Shown here in pieces: positions 23,220 through 36,428 of a stretch of DNA of 64,000 nt. The stretch covers positions 17,622,501 to 17,686,500 of the forward strand of contig WPIO01000001.1 in NCBI GenBank assembly GCA_009760855.2, in the 5' to 3' direction. Position 1 is the stretch's first letter. The number at the start of each line of letters is the position of its first letter. A program made the translations under genes and the position numbers. The DNA is from Cristatella mucedo (lineage: Eukaryota > Bryozoa > Phylactolaemata > Cristatellidae). The notes under the pieces are model-generated. The model was not told where the DNA came from. It was given only the letters and a program-made list of their open reading frames with translations, and did not search any database.

Positions 23220-23838
23220 GTTTTGTTCAGAAAAAATTCAACGTCTAGCGATCTGAGGATTGTCTCCCAGGACGGATCGGCCGCAGCGAATGCTTATGGC
23301 CATCGCCGGTCTCTGGACGCTAGCCGCTCGCCGGGCAATCATCGGTGCCAGTGCGGCACTTCGAGCGACGGCCGCCGCACGAAGGGCGCGTCAGCAAAAG
23401 CTGCCGCCATTTTCCGCCACCCGCTTCCTTCGCGACCAAAGGATCGACGCGTCGTCGCCTCTTCGCCGCCCGCGCTCCCGTCAAAAGGGCCACTGCAGCG
23501 CGCGGCCGCTGGAAATGGACGCTGCGCGCCGCGCGTGCCTCGCAAATTGGCGGCTACTTAAGCGATGCGCCCGTAGGTCAAAGCATCGAAGCGCGAAGGT
23601 CGAGCGCGAATTGCGATCGCTCGCTGCACTCGCCAGGCGCCCGGCGGCTGTCCTCGTGGACCGGCGGCGCGCCGGCGGCTAGCCGATCGTCGGCGACTTC
23701 CACGATTCGAGCGACGAATGCAGCGACAAATGCCGTTCGCGCCGCCGAGCTGGTGCGGGCGCTAGCGCGGCGGCCGTGTGCAGCAGCCACCGTCATGGCT
23801 AGCGAAGCTGGAAACCGAGACGCAGTAGCTGGCGGCTC
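23220..23838. other. GC-rich sequence without recognised gene
   Basis: CpG-dense sequence leading into the CCG array. The frames have no family motif. Confidence 0.4.
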
Positions 23839-24902
<1,064 letters not shown>

Positions 24903-25013
24903 CGGCTCATGCGAATCGCCTGCATCCTGTGCACGTTATCACCAGCCAATTTACGCGACTCCCTTGCGGCACGTGTAGAGCGCCTAGAAATACATTTAGT
25001 TCTCTCATAGTGC
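24903..25013 (+). repeat. L2-like LINE 3' end fragment
   Basis: TGTAGAGCGCCTAGAAATAC, ATTTAGTTCTCTCATAGTGC corresponds to the terminal hairpin of the LINE at 4431-4468, preceded by about 70 bp of matching 3' UTR. The second hairpin arm is worn. Confidence 0.6.
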
Positions 25014-25200
25014 CACGCACAAGGGCTTTAGTACTATTGCTCTCGATGCATGCTAGTTCTTTCGTTGAAATTCGCGCGTCCTTGACGTGGAGAAGGATAA
25101 CCTCGACCTGATGACTTTGACACACACGGTGGAAGCCTTCTCATCGAAATCAATCCGCAGATTTCCATAGCACCTCGAATAACACGTACCAGCCATTTCA

Positions 25201-25331
25201 AGCCTCTTGCTGAAGGCGTGCAGCCCGCTGAAGCCTCTCTCTGAAGGCGTGCAGCCCGCTGAAGCCTCTCTCTGAAGGCGTGCAGCCCGCTGAAGCCTCT
25301 CTCTGAAGGCGTGCAGCCCGCTGAAGCCTCT
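25201..25331. repeat. 31-bp tandem repeat, about 4.2 copies
   Basis: A 31-bp unit containing GAAGGCGTGCAGCCCGCTGA and AGCCTCTCTCT recurs with its GCAGCCCGCT at 25220, 25251, 25282 and 25313, with almost no divergence between copies. Confidence 0.95.
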
Positions 25332-26474
25332 TTCGATGCTCTAAAATGAAACGCATACCCCAACCCAGCAGAACCTTATAGCTGCTCGCCTTCGGCAGGC
25401 CGCTCGGCGGCAGATCTCTAAAGAGCTGAATAAATTAAATTACCTCTTAGGAAGCGTTACAAATTTACAAATACAATCACCCTTTAGACCACCCCTTATC
25501 ACTTATGGAGAAGGTGCGGCCCCTCCTGCAACGGCAGCTGTTTTACCTTAAAAAGAAACGCGTTTATCGTGCGCTAAATAAATCTTTAATGGATGAGATG
25601 CGCCTGCAAGCGGCCCGCCGAAGACCCACTCCCGACGAGCCTCTGCATCCGGTCTTCAAGCGCGGAAGTCTTTCCGTGGAGGCCTGACAAGCCGCTGCGA
25701 AAGACGGAGGGAGGAGGAGGAGGCTGAAGACGGTCGGGCTTTTGGGGAAAGGCTAGAGGAGGTTGCACTGCAAGGCGGCACGCCGCTGCCCAGAGCTTAG
25801 CTTCCGGGTTAAATTCCAGGAACCGAAGTCCACTTCCGCCGCCTTCATACCAGAGTCTTTGCAGAGATGAGTACTTGTACAACCCGGCCAGTCCTAGTCC
25901 CTTAATCGCCGGCAACTGGGACGCACGTCAGCTGGTCTGTCGTCAACAGCGCGCTCGGCTGGTCTGTCGCCGACGGTATAAGCTGCCATATGTCGCCACT
26001 TTAACTAAGCTTCACTGCCTCCCTCGTCTCCCTCGCAGCATCCAATCGACTCTTTAGATCCTCTCCTCATGGCTTACGGGTCGCTTCACTCGCCCTCGCA
26101 CCGTCGCATTTTGCCTGTCCGCTTTGCTTTCTTACCGGCTGCGATTCAGTTCATGATAATGGCCAGCGGTCTATTAACCGACGGCCACGACTGCGTTCTT
26201 GTTTGCTCTTATCTTGCTGGCCTAGCACGTCACCATATTTGACAATGGCTCTCGGTTATTGATTTTTTGCAGTAGGTTATAAAGCACCTGGGTAGAGATT
26301 TAGCTATAATAGGTTATGAACGTGACTTGTTATTATTATGTAATCCAGATTCACAGACTTCGTACGACATTATTTATCTCTTTCTTGGCGCCGTGGTCTG
26401 TTCAATATACCTGCTGTCATTCTAAAACTTAACTCTTGAGTAGTCTTAATAACATTATGCTACGGATTTCAATT
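25332..26474. other. Intergenic sequence, no gene seen
   Basis: No recognised gene. A GGGAGGAGGAGGAGG run lies near 25708-25722. Confidence 0.5.
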
Positions 26475-28741
26475 GTTTAATCCAGGGGTGGGCAAACTTT
26501 TTGACTCGCGGGCCACAATGGCTTCCAAAATTTGACAGAGGGGTCGGGCCAAAATAGGAGAATGGTATATTTGTGTGAACTAATATAAATTAAATGTAAA
26601 AATCATAACATGAAAAGATTTTATCTTTAACAGGCAGGAAAACACTATTGTGCTTAGTTTATTGCAAAAATTATTTTACAAATGTATTAATTTAATAACA
26701 TAGTAACAAAATCCCATTCAGTTTCAGTGGGAACAGTGTTGTCGGTCTCCTTTTTGTGCAAGTGCATCAATGTCTGGCGCTATATTTGTTGTGGCAATTC
26801 TCAAGATAGATCCGAGGTATTGGTCAGTTAACTTGGATCTGTGACGGGCTTTGTTGATGTTCATGACGCTGACTGTCTGTTCACACACATAGGTTGAGCC
26901 AAACAACGTCAGCATCTTCTGTGCCATCCTCCGGAGGTTTGGAAACGTGGCTTCGTTAAGTGAAGCATAAAAGTCGTTCAGTTTAAGAGAGTTGAACTTC
27001 TCCTTCAATACAGAGTCAGACTGAAGATCTATCAGTTCCAACTGCAGCTCCTGTGGTGCTGTTTTAGGGTCTTGACAGCGGACAGGACACCAGCTGATGT
27101 GACTTTTCAGTTTTTTTCAAAGTCACAGAAACGACGGCAGAATTCTCCGTGCAGGTCGTCCAGTGATTTGCTCTATTTCTGCGTGTTGTTTCGAGTCGCC
27201 TCTGTCTGCACGGCTTCGTGTGTGGGGAGAAGAGTGAAAGACTTGTTTGAAATTTGTCTGGAGAAGAGAGTCAGCTTGGATTTGAAGGCCCCAACATTTG
27301 TGTACGTGTCGTGCACAAATCGATCTTTCCCCTGTAGCTTGGTGTTCAGCTCATTCGTGTCCGAAAGTATGTCCACAGCAAACGCAAAGTCATGCAGCCA
27401 GTTCTTGTCACTTAGCTCAGGAAATTCGTCGGATCTCCCTCTCATTAACTCCAAAAATGCAGTGATCTCCTCCTTCAGCTCCCACACTCTTTGAACGACT
27501 TTGCCCAAACTTAGCCAGCGAACACGAGAGTGGTAAAGTAAGTCCTGGAGATCTGCATCGGTTTCTTCCAGGAACGCAATAAACTGACGATGCTGAAGTC
27601 CCTTTGCTCGTATAAAGCTAACAAGTTTTACGACTGGATTCACGACATGATTTAGCTGCAATAAAGACTTACACGCAACTTCCTGATGAATGATGCAGTG
27701 AAGGAAAATAACATCCTGATCAGGATTTTCCTCCTTTCCTTTTTCCTGCAGTCTTTTTAGCTGCCCAACGTTTTTCCCAGTTAAATTTGGCGATCCATCC
27801 GCGGTGACATTGGCAGGTTTACTCCAAGGTAGCTTTATTCTCTCGATGACAGCAGACACCTGGTTATACAAGTCCTCTCCCCTCGTTGTTCCTTGAATGG
27901 ACTCCATGGTAAAAAATTCCCCTGTGATCTCAAAACTGCCGCTAATCCCTCGGATAAAAAGTTAAGATCTGAGCAGTGTCTAAAAAGCTGGCTATATCTT
28001 CGTCAATCAATTCCACACGGCGAGTCACAGTTCTGCGGGATAAACTGGTTTTTTTTCAAATTTGCCTTTGCTCTCTGGACACAAGAGACCTGCTGTCTCA
28101 ACCGTGCATTCTTTTAAAAATTCGCCCTCGGAGAAAGGCTTACTGGCCTTTGCTAATTTGAGTGCCAGCAAAAGATTTACCTTAGTACTAGACTCTTGAA
28201 TCGCAGTTTGTCTGTGAAAAAGGTTTTGCCGAGTCCGTAAATTAGCCATCAATCCCTGAGCTGTAGCCGCCCGTTCTTGTGGAGACTGTTGACTGGCTTA
28301 GTTAGTATGTTTTATGGAAAAATGACGGCTGATGTTGTATTCTTTAAAAACTGCTACAGTTTCTTGGCATATAAGACATGCAGCTGTTGATTTGACTTCA
28401 GTGAAAAATTATTTTGTTGTCCACTCTTTGTTGAAAACTCGGCACTCACTGCCTACTTTTCTTTTCTTCGGTCCGCTCATTTTTACTGAAGGGCTGAAAG
28501 TACAAAGGGGCAAAATGAAGTAGAGAGCACCGTATTGTATCACACTCAAGGGTCAATGTCTTCGGGGTTCGCCATCTGCCGGGGAAAGGTGGGAATTACA
28601 GCTAGGTAAAATGATTAAGGTGTCTTTATAATAAAATTTAATTTAATAATATAACGTGGACGAGTTCGGCGGGCCGGATTGAAAAGCCCAACGGGTCGTA
28701 TATGGCCCGCGGGCCGTAGTTTGCCCATGTCTGATTTAGTC
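26475..28741 (-). mobile_element. hAT-superfamily DNA transposon with TIRs and decayed 8-bp TSD
   Basis: The element spans 26483-28733. Left terminus CAGGGGTGGGCAAACT (26483-26498) and right terminus, read inward, CAGACATGGGCAAACT (28718-28733) match at 13 of 16 positions, and both are followed by a CGCGGGCCA-type subterminal block. The flanking 8-mers GTTTAATC (26475-26482) and ATTTAGTC (28734-28741) agree at 6 of 8, as expected for an aged hAT target duplication. The inside holds a broken transposase on the minus strand and AT-rich non-coding ends. Base composition differs from the GC-rich host DNA. The relatives I recognise are the Charlie-type/GTF2IRD2-like transposases known from vertebrates and many invertebrates. 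Confidence 0.9.
26724..28480 (-). pseudogene. hAT transposase pseudogene (BED finger to dimerisation domain)
   Basis: An autonomous hAT transposase would cut and paste the element. Reading 28480 to 26724: a basic start (MSGPKKRKV), then a BED zinc-finger-like block (FFTEV, CLIC, 'YNISRHFSIKH'), 'QTAIQESSTKVNLLLALKL', 'SKPFSEGEFLKE', 'SLSRRTVTRR', the catalytic-core block 'VTADGSPNLTGKNVGQ', 'LHCIIHQEVACKS', 'RVRWLSLGKVVQRVWELKEE', and a C-terminal dimerisation block ('FPNLRRMAQKMLTLFGSTYV'). It is dead: in-frame stops occur in the BED region, there is a frameshift near a T8 run (28051-28058), an apparent internal deletion of some tens of codons with a further frameshift (27908-27985), and a frame break between 27041 and 27173. 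The longest surviving frame is 27173-27907. Confidence 0.9.
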
Positions 28742-29109
28742 CATTGGTACACAGTGTTTTTTCCTAATCATGCAAGTCTAAAATAAATATAGTACATTGC
28801 TATTTTTACGCCAAAAAACTTTGCTTCTGGGGTCAGGACTATATTTTCAAATTCTCTACTGTAACTCGAGGGTCGAGGAATGGAACGTATTCAGTCGGCG
28901 AGATGGCTTCTATGAAACACAGCAATCACCGTCAGCTTCTGACTTACGGGTGCAAAGCACGATGGAATACAAAAGGAAAGTGCAATGGTGCTAAAGAAAA
29001 GCTGAGAAGAAAATGCGCAAGAAAGTGTTGCCGTATGCAAGTTTGTACGTACATGCACGTGTACAAATATTAGCTTATGCCTGCGAAGGGAAATTTCACT
29101 GTAAAAAAA
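28742..29109. other. Intergenic sequence, no gene seen
   Basis: AT-rich; no recognised feature. Confidence 0.5.
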
Positions 29110-29165
29110 CTACTAACTGATTTAACAGCCTCTTTTGCATAGCTGCAGAAGAGCCTTTATATTTA
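29110..29165 (-). repeat. SINE A 3' fragment
   Basis: CTAACTGATTTAACAGCCTC, TTTTGCATAGCTGCAGAAGA, GCCTTTA is the minus-strand 3' third of SINE A (compare 57722-57775). The head is absent. Confidence 0.6.
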
Positions 29166-31594
29166 GGAATGATGTCAGTGTAAAAACATCTTAACTTTGG
29201 ATCACTTGCTGTTCGTTCTGACTGAATGTTACCCAGAAGGCGCGAGTCTGACAGTTTTCTCATTGTCTTGGCCACAAAAGCAAAGTCTGTGGAGAATACC
29301 AGCTGTGCTCTATACTTCTAGGACATTAGCAATTAGGAAATAACCCTCACAAGGCAAGGACACAAATTTTGTTATACGGTGGAATAGTAATAATCATTAT
29401 ATTAATAGCAATACAAAATTAAAGCTCTTTTAACGAACTTCTGCCGGTAGGTGAGTCATTATGCAGCGCGTTAGCTGCTATAAGTCATAACGAGTCTGCC
29501 CAAAGTCGCCTGCCATACCAACTGTAATATGCAGGTAAGTATTGGTGCTTTTTCTAGATAGATAGGTACTACTGATATTGATACTTTTGGGATTTTGGCG
29601 CAAAACCGTTGGACGGGTAATTGGCGTCAGGTCTTCCACACTGTATGCGTTATGTGCCTATCGGAACTAATAGGGGTTTCACGGACAAAACATCAGTGTA
29701 AGAAGTGAGATGGTTTCACTCCCCCTCAAAAGCCAACGGGAGTCTTAAGGCTACAGCTTGGGTTGAAGCAGTCCAACCCCTTCAGTCATTCCCATAATAC
29801 CCCAGCCAAATCCCAACGTCCCTGGTCTCTGCAAAGAGATTATAGAAAAGAAATTATTATTTCGCATGTATCTCGTCACGAATCCTATCTGGGCAATAAT
29901 CGCGCTGATCTGTTCTAAGTTAACAATCTATTTCATCGAGATAACTTAAGACGAATTGAAAGTAGCATAGCGTACATGCCGATGGTGAACTTGATAATAG
30001 GATAGCTCTCTTAAGCTGAGCGAGAGCAGGAAATAAAATTATACAAAGCACGTTTAGTGGAAGGAGAAAGTAAATACTCTAGGACAATAGAGAATGTGTG
30101 TACGCATTTCAAAGCGACTGGGCGATATACACATCCTTGTTTAATACGTGTGCTGCCATATTGCTTGCTTCTCCTTTTTTAGCCCTATAGCTTATACATT
30201 CTTATATAATCTTCTAGCCTCTTCTATAGCTTATACATTCCTAATATTAATAATATTCTTAATAATAATATTCTTGCCTCTTCTATAGCTTATACATTCC
30301 CATATATTCTTCTAGCCTCTTCACAGAGAGTCGCCAAAATTTTGAAGTCTAGCCAAAGATCCCGGGCTCAGCCTTATCAGTCCGCTCTCCGTCGTCAAAT
30401 GTGGAATTATCTTTCTAAAATTCCGGACGTAAAATTTAGTTGTATCCAGGTGATAGTATTACAAATATCGCTTTAGTTGAAACCGGAAGTTTAAGGCGGG
30501 ACGAAAGAAGGCGAGAAAAACTGGCAAAGCAAACATGGGAGCAGATGCAGGAATTCAAAGGTAGGCATTTGGCACGGTCAGGCTCAATGTGAAGACACTC
30601 AGAAAGCAGTATCCTTTGTTCTCAAGGTCGCACGCTCTAAAAGCATAAGCATAGCATCTGTCGATGTGCACAAATAGTTTGTCTAAAGTGAAAAACCCAT
30701 TGCATTCGGTCGATAGTCGGAAATCAGACTCTAGGCGGAACGCGTCTGTTAGGGGCCCAGGGCGCCATTCCCTCGGACCAATCCAAATTTGCCTTGTCGC
30801 CCGAGACCCTAAACTCTCGTACGTCTGGCGCCACGGCTGTGGGTCCTGGACCTGGCTGCACGAGTGCTCCGCAGATGCGCAGCAGCAGCAGCAGCAGCAG
30901 CATTACACCGGCGCCTTTACTCCTGGGCAGCTCTTGCTCAGCTGCTGCGATGCTGATTGGACTCTTTCCGCTCAAGTCACGTGTGCATTGCAACTCAGCT
31001 TTTGCCCCAAGTCTCCAATAGATGTCGCCAGTCTGTCTGTGGGCGCACCGAGGGACTCTTGTCATAGCGTTAACCGTCCGCTTTGCACCAGGTCTCCGTA
31101 CCGATCTTAATCCTGTTATCGCCTCGAATCGAGGCTTGGTTGTTTCCTGCTCCGCCGACCCGTCGGCCGGCAGGGCACTGGGTACACCGATTATGTTGTG
31201 CCGTTTATGGCCTCCTGAGCCTCTGGTCCTTTGAGGCGGCGAGGGGCAGGCTGCGTGTGGGGGGGATGTAGCAGACCATAACTCATCCTTGCTGTCGAGA
31301 GCTGAATACGTGTCTCTAAGGACAGGAGGGCTCGCCTCACCCCTGCGGCGGCAGGTGCTCTTAAAAACCTTTCGTGCGATGCTTAGCATACGCAGGGCAG
31401 TTCGCCCTTCAAAGGTTCAAAGGACAGATGCTTTGTACGCTTTTCTCCGTTGGTCTGCGGCGGCTGAGTAGGGACGGACGGGGCCCGTAGAGCCACATCG
31501 GCAGCATCGTGACCAAAGTGAAAGGCGCTCACTCGAGGCTTTAGCACTTTAGTGTTATCATTTATATAATCATATATAACATATAAAGTATATT

Positions 31595-31596
<2 letters not shown>
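29166..31596. other. Intergenic sequence, no gene seen
   Basis: AT-rich to about 30650, GC-richer after. At 30181-30325 a unit with CCTCTTCTATAGCTTATACA, TTC is present in three tandem, partly expanded copies. A (CAG)7-8 run lies at about 30877-30900. No supported gene. Confidence 0.5.

Positions 31597-31625
<29 letters not shown>
31597..31625. repeat. (TA)n microsatellite
   Basis: About 28 bp of TA dinucleotide. Confidence 0.95.
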
Positions 31626-31925
31626 CATAAATCATTATCGATGCGAATCGCGAGCTCTAGGCTGGCGTGGCTATTAACTGTCGGATTCACTCGATTCCCA
31701 ATCCGTGCTCGCTCAGTTAGTAAGGTCACTATTTTATGAATACCGATTGTAGGCTTTGCCGTTTCATTCAAGCCGAGGCCAATCGTTGCAAGTTCATCTA
31801 CAGCACATCTTTCCTTGAGTCCTACGCGGACGACGCCACCGCGGATCCGGTTGGTAAGCCAGCTCCGTCGCAGTATGTGCGATATCTGCACATAGCCGCT
31901 GCTCCGACTCGAATCGTATAGCCGT

Positions 31926-32000
31926 AATTCATAAGAACCTCAAAACCATTGGAGACTGTGCCTTTAGTTCCTATTTCCTCAGAAAGCCCGGAACCCAGCG
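31926..32000 (+). pseudogene. Short L2-like LINE fragment
   Basis: The translation 'NLKTIGDCAFSSYF' resembles the 'NLKSFEDRAFSSYAPKAWNS' block of the copy at 4120-4180. Only about 70 bp are recognisable. Confidence 0.5.
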
Positions 32001-32727
32001 GAACTCGGCGATTCGAGCAGCTGTGCAACTCTCAGAACAACGGCCTAACGAAGCCCAGTTCCTCTCAGTCTCAAACCCTAACTAGTGCAAGCCTTAACTG
32101 AGTTGCAGAAATTATCTTTGACGCCATCATAGCTATGACTCTGTATGCCGAGGGTACTCGCACGGGAGTCAGCATGGCCTGCATGTACCGGCTGGCGGAT
32201 ACCCATACTAAGTCGGTCGATGGTTAAGTCCTAAGCAGATGGGCTGAATTATCAGCCCATCATCACCATACCTTTACGAGTTTTTGCGCTTGAAGTTACG
32301 CGTGCTTGTCACGTCCGTTCAGCCATACCAGACCGGCTCACCGACTACTGCTTCTTGTCGAGAATTCCAAGTCCTTGCTGCTCTTAGTGGTAAGCACGCG
32401 ACAGACGCTGCGATGCAGACATGAATCGTCGTTTAATAATCCGAAAACAGTATCGCCGAGTAGTTACACCAGTGAATTGTTGGTAGCAAATAGACAGCTT
32501 AAGCGTCGTATGGTGAGAAAGCATTGGCCAATAAGGCACACATCACACAGAAAAGTGTAAGTCAGAAGAATGCCCAATTTAGCAGTTGTTAGGGAAAAAA
32601 CATCAAATGCAACTATAGGAGCGCAGTCAGAACCACCATGAAAGCAATTGCCGAAGTGAGCTCCACCATGTGAGATCTGCAAAGTAAAAGCATCTGCCGA
32701 AAACACATACTTGCCAAAGGAGTGTCA
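32001..32727. other. Intergenic sequence, no gene seen
   Basis: No recognised gene, RNA or repeat. Confidence 0.5.
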
Positions 32728-32808
32728 GCGGGCTTTGCCCGCCATCTTGGACAGAACCGGCAGGATTGTGTGCCGGACCAGCCCTATCACTTTACAGTGA
32801 TAGATGGC
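32728..32808. repeat. Cluster of hairpins able to form a three-way junction
   Basis: GCGGGC/GCCCGC (32728-32733 with 32737-32742), CCGGCA/TGCCGG (32757-32762 with 32771-32776) and TATCACT/AGTGATA (32785-32791 with 32796-32802) are perfect stems. GCCATC (32741-32746) also pairs with GATGGC (32803-32808), enclosing the last two hairpins. The first hairpin and this outer stem share two bases, so they are alternatives. No hammerhead core (CTGANGA ... GAAA) is present on either strand. Confidence 0.7.
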
Positions 32809-32915
32809 TAAGTGAAGGGACAAGCACTAAGCTTAAAACCCGCGCCGAGTATACGCATACATACTATATATAAAGTATACTCTATGTACAAATTTACAGT
32901 ATATACATAGGTTGA

Positions 32916-32918
<3 letters not shown>
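32809..32918. other. AT-rich spacer
   Basis: Short spacer leading into the TA repeat; nothing seen. Confidence 0.5.

Positions 32919-32994
<76 letters not shown>
32919..32994. repeat. (TA)n microsatellite
   Basis: About 75 bp of uninterrupted TA dinucleotide, flanked by other TATA-rich sequence (32870-32905, 33230-33280). Confidence 0.97.
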
Positions 32995-32998
<4 letters not shown>

Positions 32999-34595
32999 AC
33001 CTTCCGGTTCAGGAACAAAGACCACAGGGCTTTCGAGCCGGGGATGGTGTCCGAGACGCAATGCTGCCTTAAAACCGTCCTTTCTGCGCGTGGGATGCCG
33101 AGGTCGCCCAAGCATATTTGTACACGTACAGTGCACGAGTGCGTACATAGATATAAAAAAATACATCACATTAAATAAATACAAATAAATGCTTAATATG
33201 AGTACATGCATAAATAAATTTTAACGGCATTCTTAGTTATATAGATATGAATATTTATGTATGTACCGGTATATACCTGTGCCTACGTGCGTCCATTAGC
33301 AGTGTATGAAGCGACATAAACGAGGGGCTCGAAAGATAGCAGTCGCTGGGCGGCGCCCAGGCACTGAGACTGTCGCTCATTTAGCCCCTTGAAATCGTGG
33401 TCGGCCCCAGCTAGGTAAATGGTGCAGCCCCGCAAGCAACTGTGCGCTGCTTCCGGCTCCGAAGCTGTGCACAATTGCAGCGAACGTGCCTGCACGTCCT
33501 GCAAGGTCGCAAGGTATACTATCTATTGCACTATTAAATATACCGAGAGGTTAATCAAAGTTTGGGCCAACTTGCGCCTCTGGCGACGGTGTACATCGTA
33601 GGGCCCAGAGAAAGATGAGAATTCTAGCGGCGGGACTTCGGACCCGAATGCGCTCCTCTCAAAACGTCGGCTGGTTAGCAGGCCGAGCACTTAGCCGATA
33701 GTCATCCGTCCGCTATGCACAGAGCTTTCGCAGAGCTCATCTTCTGCCGGAACGCTCCGCCGCCGGCCGCCGGGACGAGAGCGGCGGCTTGTGGCCGTGG
33801 CGGCGTCGCAGGGACGACCTCGACTACTGACCGCTACTGCTCGAGCATTCCGATACTGAGTGAGTAGCAGCAGTTCGCAGGTCAGCGCCCATCCCGCGGT
33901 TGAATTCTCGCTGCACGTGTAGTGTCGAGCTTCCGTGCACAGCAGAGATGTCTAGCTCCAGGACATAGCGTACGGCGAATAGAAGCCGACAAGGAAGGAC
34001 TAGACCTAACGAATACTCTCACAGAGATTCTGCAGCCGGCAGAATTCATCGTGCCACCGTATGCGTAGCCAGGACTAGGCCAAGCTGGAGGCCAGACTTG
34101 ACCTTGCCCAACGTGGCTAGTCGTCGGACGGCGAAGGTGTGCTTCGAGCTGCTATACCGTCCGGCACGTTCCTTCACATTCTCCTTCAAGATTTGTCTAT
34201 GGGTCAAGGGTGTCGTGACGCCCGTGGCAATCGCTTCAGTGAATCGCTCAGGTCTAGTTGGGGGGGGGGGGTTATTCCGGAACTCTTTGTGGGGCTGCAC
34301 CTTCTATGGGGCTGGAGAACCGAATCCTGACACCCCCTCCCGAGAGGGCCAATCAGAGCTTCGCGCTGCGGCTTCGAGCCCCTCTCGCGTGCGGCCCGAT
34401 GGCCGCGCCCCCCTGGGGGGGGCGAGAGCAGAGCCAAGGAGAGGCTGCCCCCTCACGATCTGTCCGGCTCAGCGCTACTCGTGCAGTCGGGTCGAGTGGC
34501 CTCGGCCGACCTCCGCCGACATTCCGTTTCCTTTAGCGCTGCTTGCGGCCGGCCGGGCAGACGTGCCGGAGCGCCGGGCCTGCTTCGCTCTAGGC

Positions 34596-34626
<31 letters not shown>

Positions 34627-36375
34627 CCAGCAGTAGCCAGCAGTAGCCGCAGTAGCCAGACACGCAGCTGCCACGAACGCCACGCCCCGTTCCCGCTCGT
34701 CTCTTGCACGGGTGGCCTTAGCTGCACTACGAGACCGGGCCTCGTCTCGCAGGGAGCCCGACGAGCTCGCTCGCGTCGCGTGCGTTCCGAGCTCCGTTGC
34801 TGATCGTCGGCTGGGGAGCGGCTAGCTTCGCGGCTGGCCTCTCTCGAGATCGCCTCGGCATGGCTAATTTTCGCCCTACTGTCTAGCAGTCTACTGCCGG
34901 CTGCGATTGCTGCCGCGGCCTACTGGCGGTGGCGAGCGAGCGACGTGCGCGGCCGTCGGCGAGCCGCCTAATTCGTCCGTGGCCACGAACGATCGTCGTA
35001 GTCGACGGCTCCAAGCTGCGAGCCGACGCGCGTGCTGGTGGCGCGATGCCAGCGTGGACGTCTGCCAGTCGTCGTCTGCTGCTGCTGCTACTGTTGCTGC
35101 TGCTGCTGCTGCTGCTGCATCCGCCCGCCGCCTGAGCTGCACAGTCAGAGAAGGAAGTGCAAGCGGCCCGCGGCCCCTCCGCAGCCGGAAATCGCCTAGC
35201 GCGCGACGCCGGCTCGCTATCTTGGGCTCTTTCGACGTATCCGCGGCCGCTGGCATTTCGGCGGCGGCGGTGCGAAACTCAAAACTTTTTTTTTGTTTCG
35301 GCCGCTCTCGTACCGTCGGAGAAACGCGGTCCTTCCGCAGGCTGACGGCTTCGAGGAGGAGGATCAACAACGACCGGAACGCTCCAGACGAACTCGCCCG
35401 ACATCGCGCTGGTCTCTCGCACTCTTATCAAATCGCCTTAGCAACGTCGTCGACGCGACAACGGGCAATGCGTACGGATTTCAACCGGGCCTATGCAGGG
35501 CGAGCATGAGTCATTGCGCCCCCCCCCCCTGCCGAGGATGACTCGCTAATCATACGAGGGAGGCTATAACTCTGCACGGCGGTGGACTAAGCAGGAAGCC
35601 GCGCGGGGATTTGGATTTAGTCGCAGTGGCGGCGCAGCCGCGGAGGGTACCATAAATCTCGCGGTATCCGCAGAACGAGTCGCCTGCGGCTCGCTCCGCT
35701 GGCTGCGAGCCGCTGTCGACGGTGCAGCAGCGGCTGCACGCAGCCCGCACGACGGCACCGTCGCCGGTCGCCGAACCGTCGACGGCGCACCGGTCGCGCT
35801 CTCTCTGCCCGGCAGCGAAGCTGCGAAGCAAACGACTAGCCTCGCGGAGATGGCGAAGAGCGAGATCTCGCGAGTTGAAGAGCCCGCCTCGAGCGAGAGC
35901 TGGGCGGCTTACAGCGGATTGCCCTGTGGCGGTGCTTTCGAGGCGGCCGCCGCCACCGCCGATGTCAATCACTGCTTGTCACCACCAATGTCACTTGCGC
36001 ACGTTTCCTTGTTTTGAAACCCACACCGCGCTTTTTGTTTGTGTTTATTTTTGTTTGTGCAAGCTCAAGTTTGTGCGTGCGTGCGAGTACGTGCGTCAGG
36101 GTATGTGCATTTCGTGAGTGCGTGCTGCAGTGTGTGCGTGTGCGCTCGAGTGAGCATACGCGCTCGGTACGATGCCTGCGAGATTACCTCTCTCGCCCGA
36201 GGACGCAAACGCACTTTTTCGATGGGACTTTCGGTCAGGCAGGGGGCGTCCCTGGCGACTGGCTTGCATTGCGACTGAGAGCTCCCGGCGACTGCGGCAG
36301 CAGTCGCACGCGGGCGGCAGCGCTCCATTGCCCGGGCTCCTGAGTCGGTCGCGGCTCTCCCTCCCCCCCGCCCCT
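32995..36375. other. No supported gene; GC-rich from about 33700
   Basis: The sequence switches from AT-rich to CpG-rich near 33700. Trinucleotide runs occur at about 34597-34623 (GCA)n and 35080-35120 (CTG)n, and homopolymers at about 34259-34271 (G) and 35519-35530 (C). The frames are long only because stops are rare in this composition. Confidence 0.4.
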
Positions 36376-36385
36376 CACACACACG

Positions 36386-36425
<40 letters not shown>

Positions 36426-36428
36426 CAT
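36376..36428 (+). repeat. (CA)n microsatellite
   Basis: About 50 bp of CA dinucleotide with two interruptions. Confidence 0.95.

Noticed and set aside
25201-25331. Possible CRISPR-like array
   Set aside because: Units are directly abutting with no variable spacers, and this is animal nuclear DNA.
32741-32808. Possible hammerhead ribozyme or tRNA
   Set aside because: A multi-stem fold is possible, but the hammerhead core (CTGANGA and GAAA) is absent on both strands and no tRNA consensus positions fit. Kept only as a structural observation.
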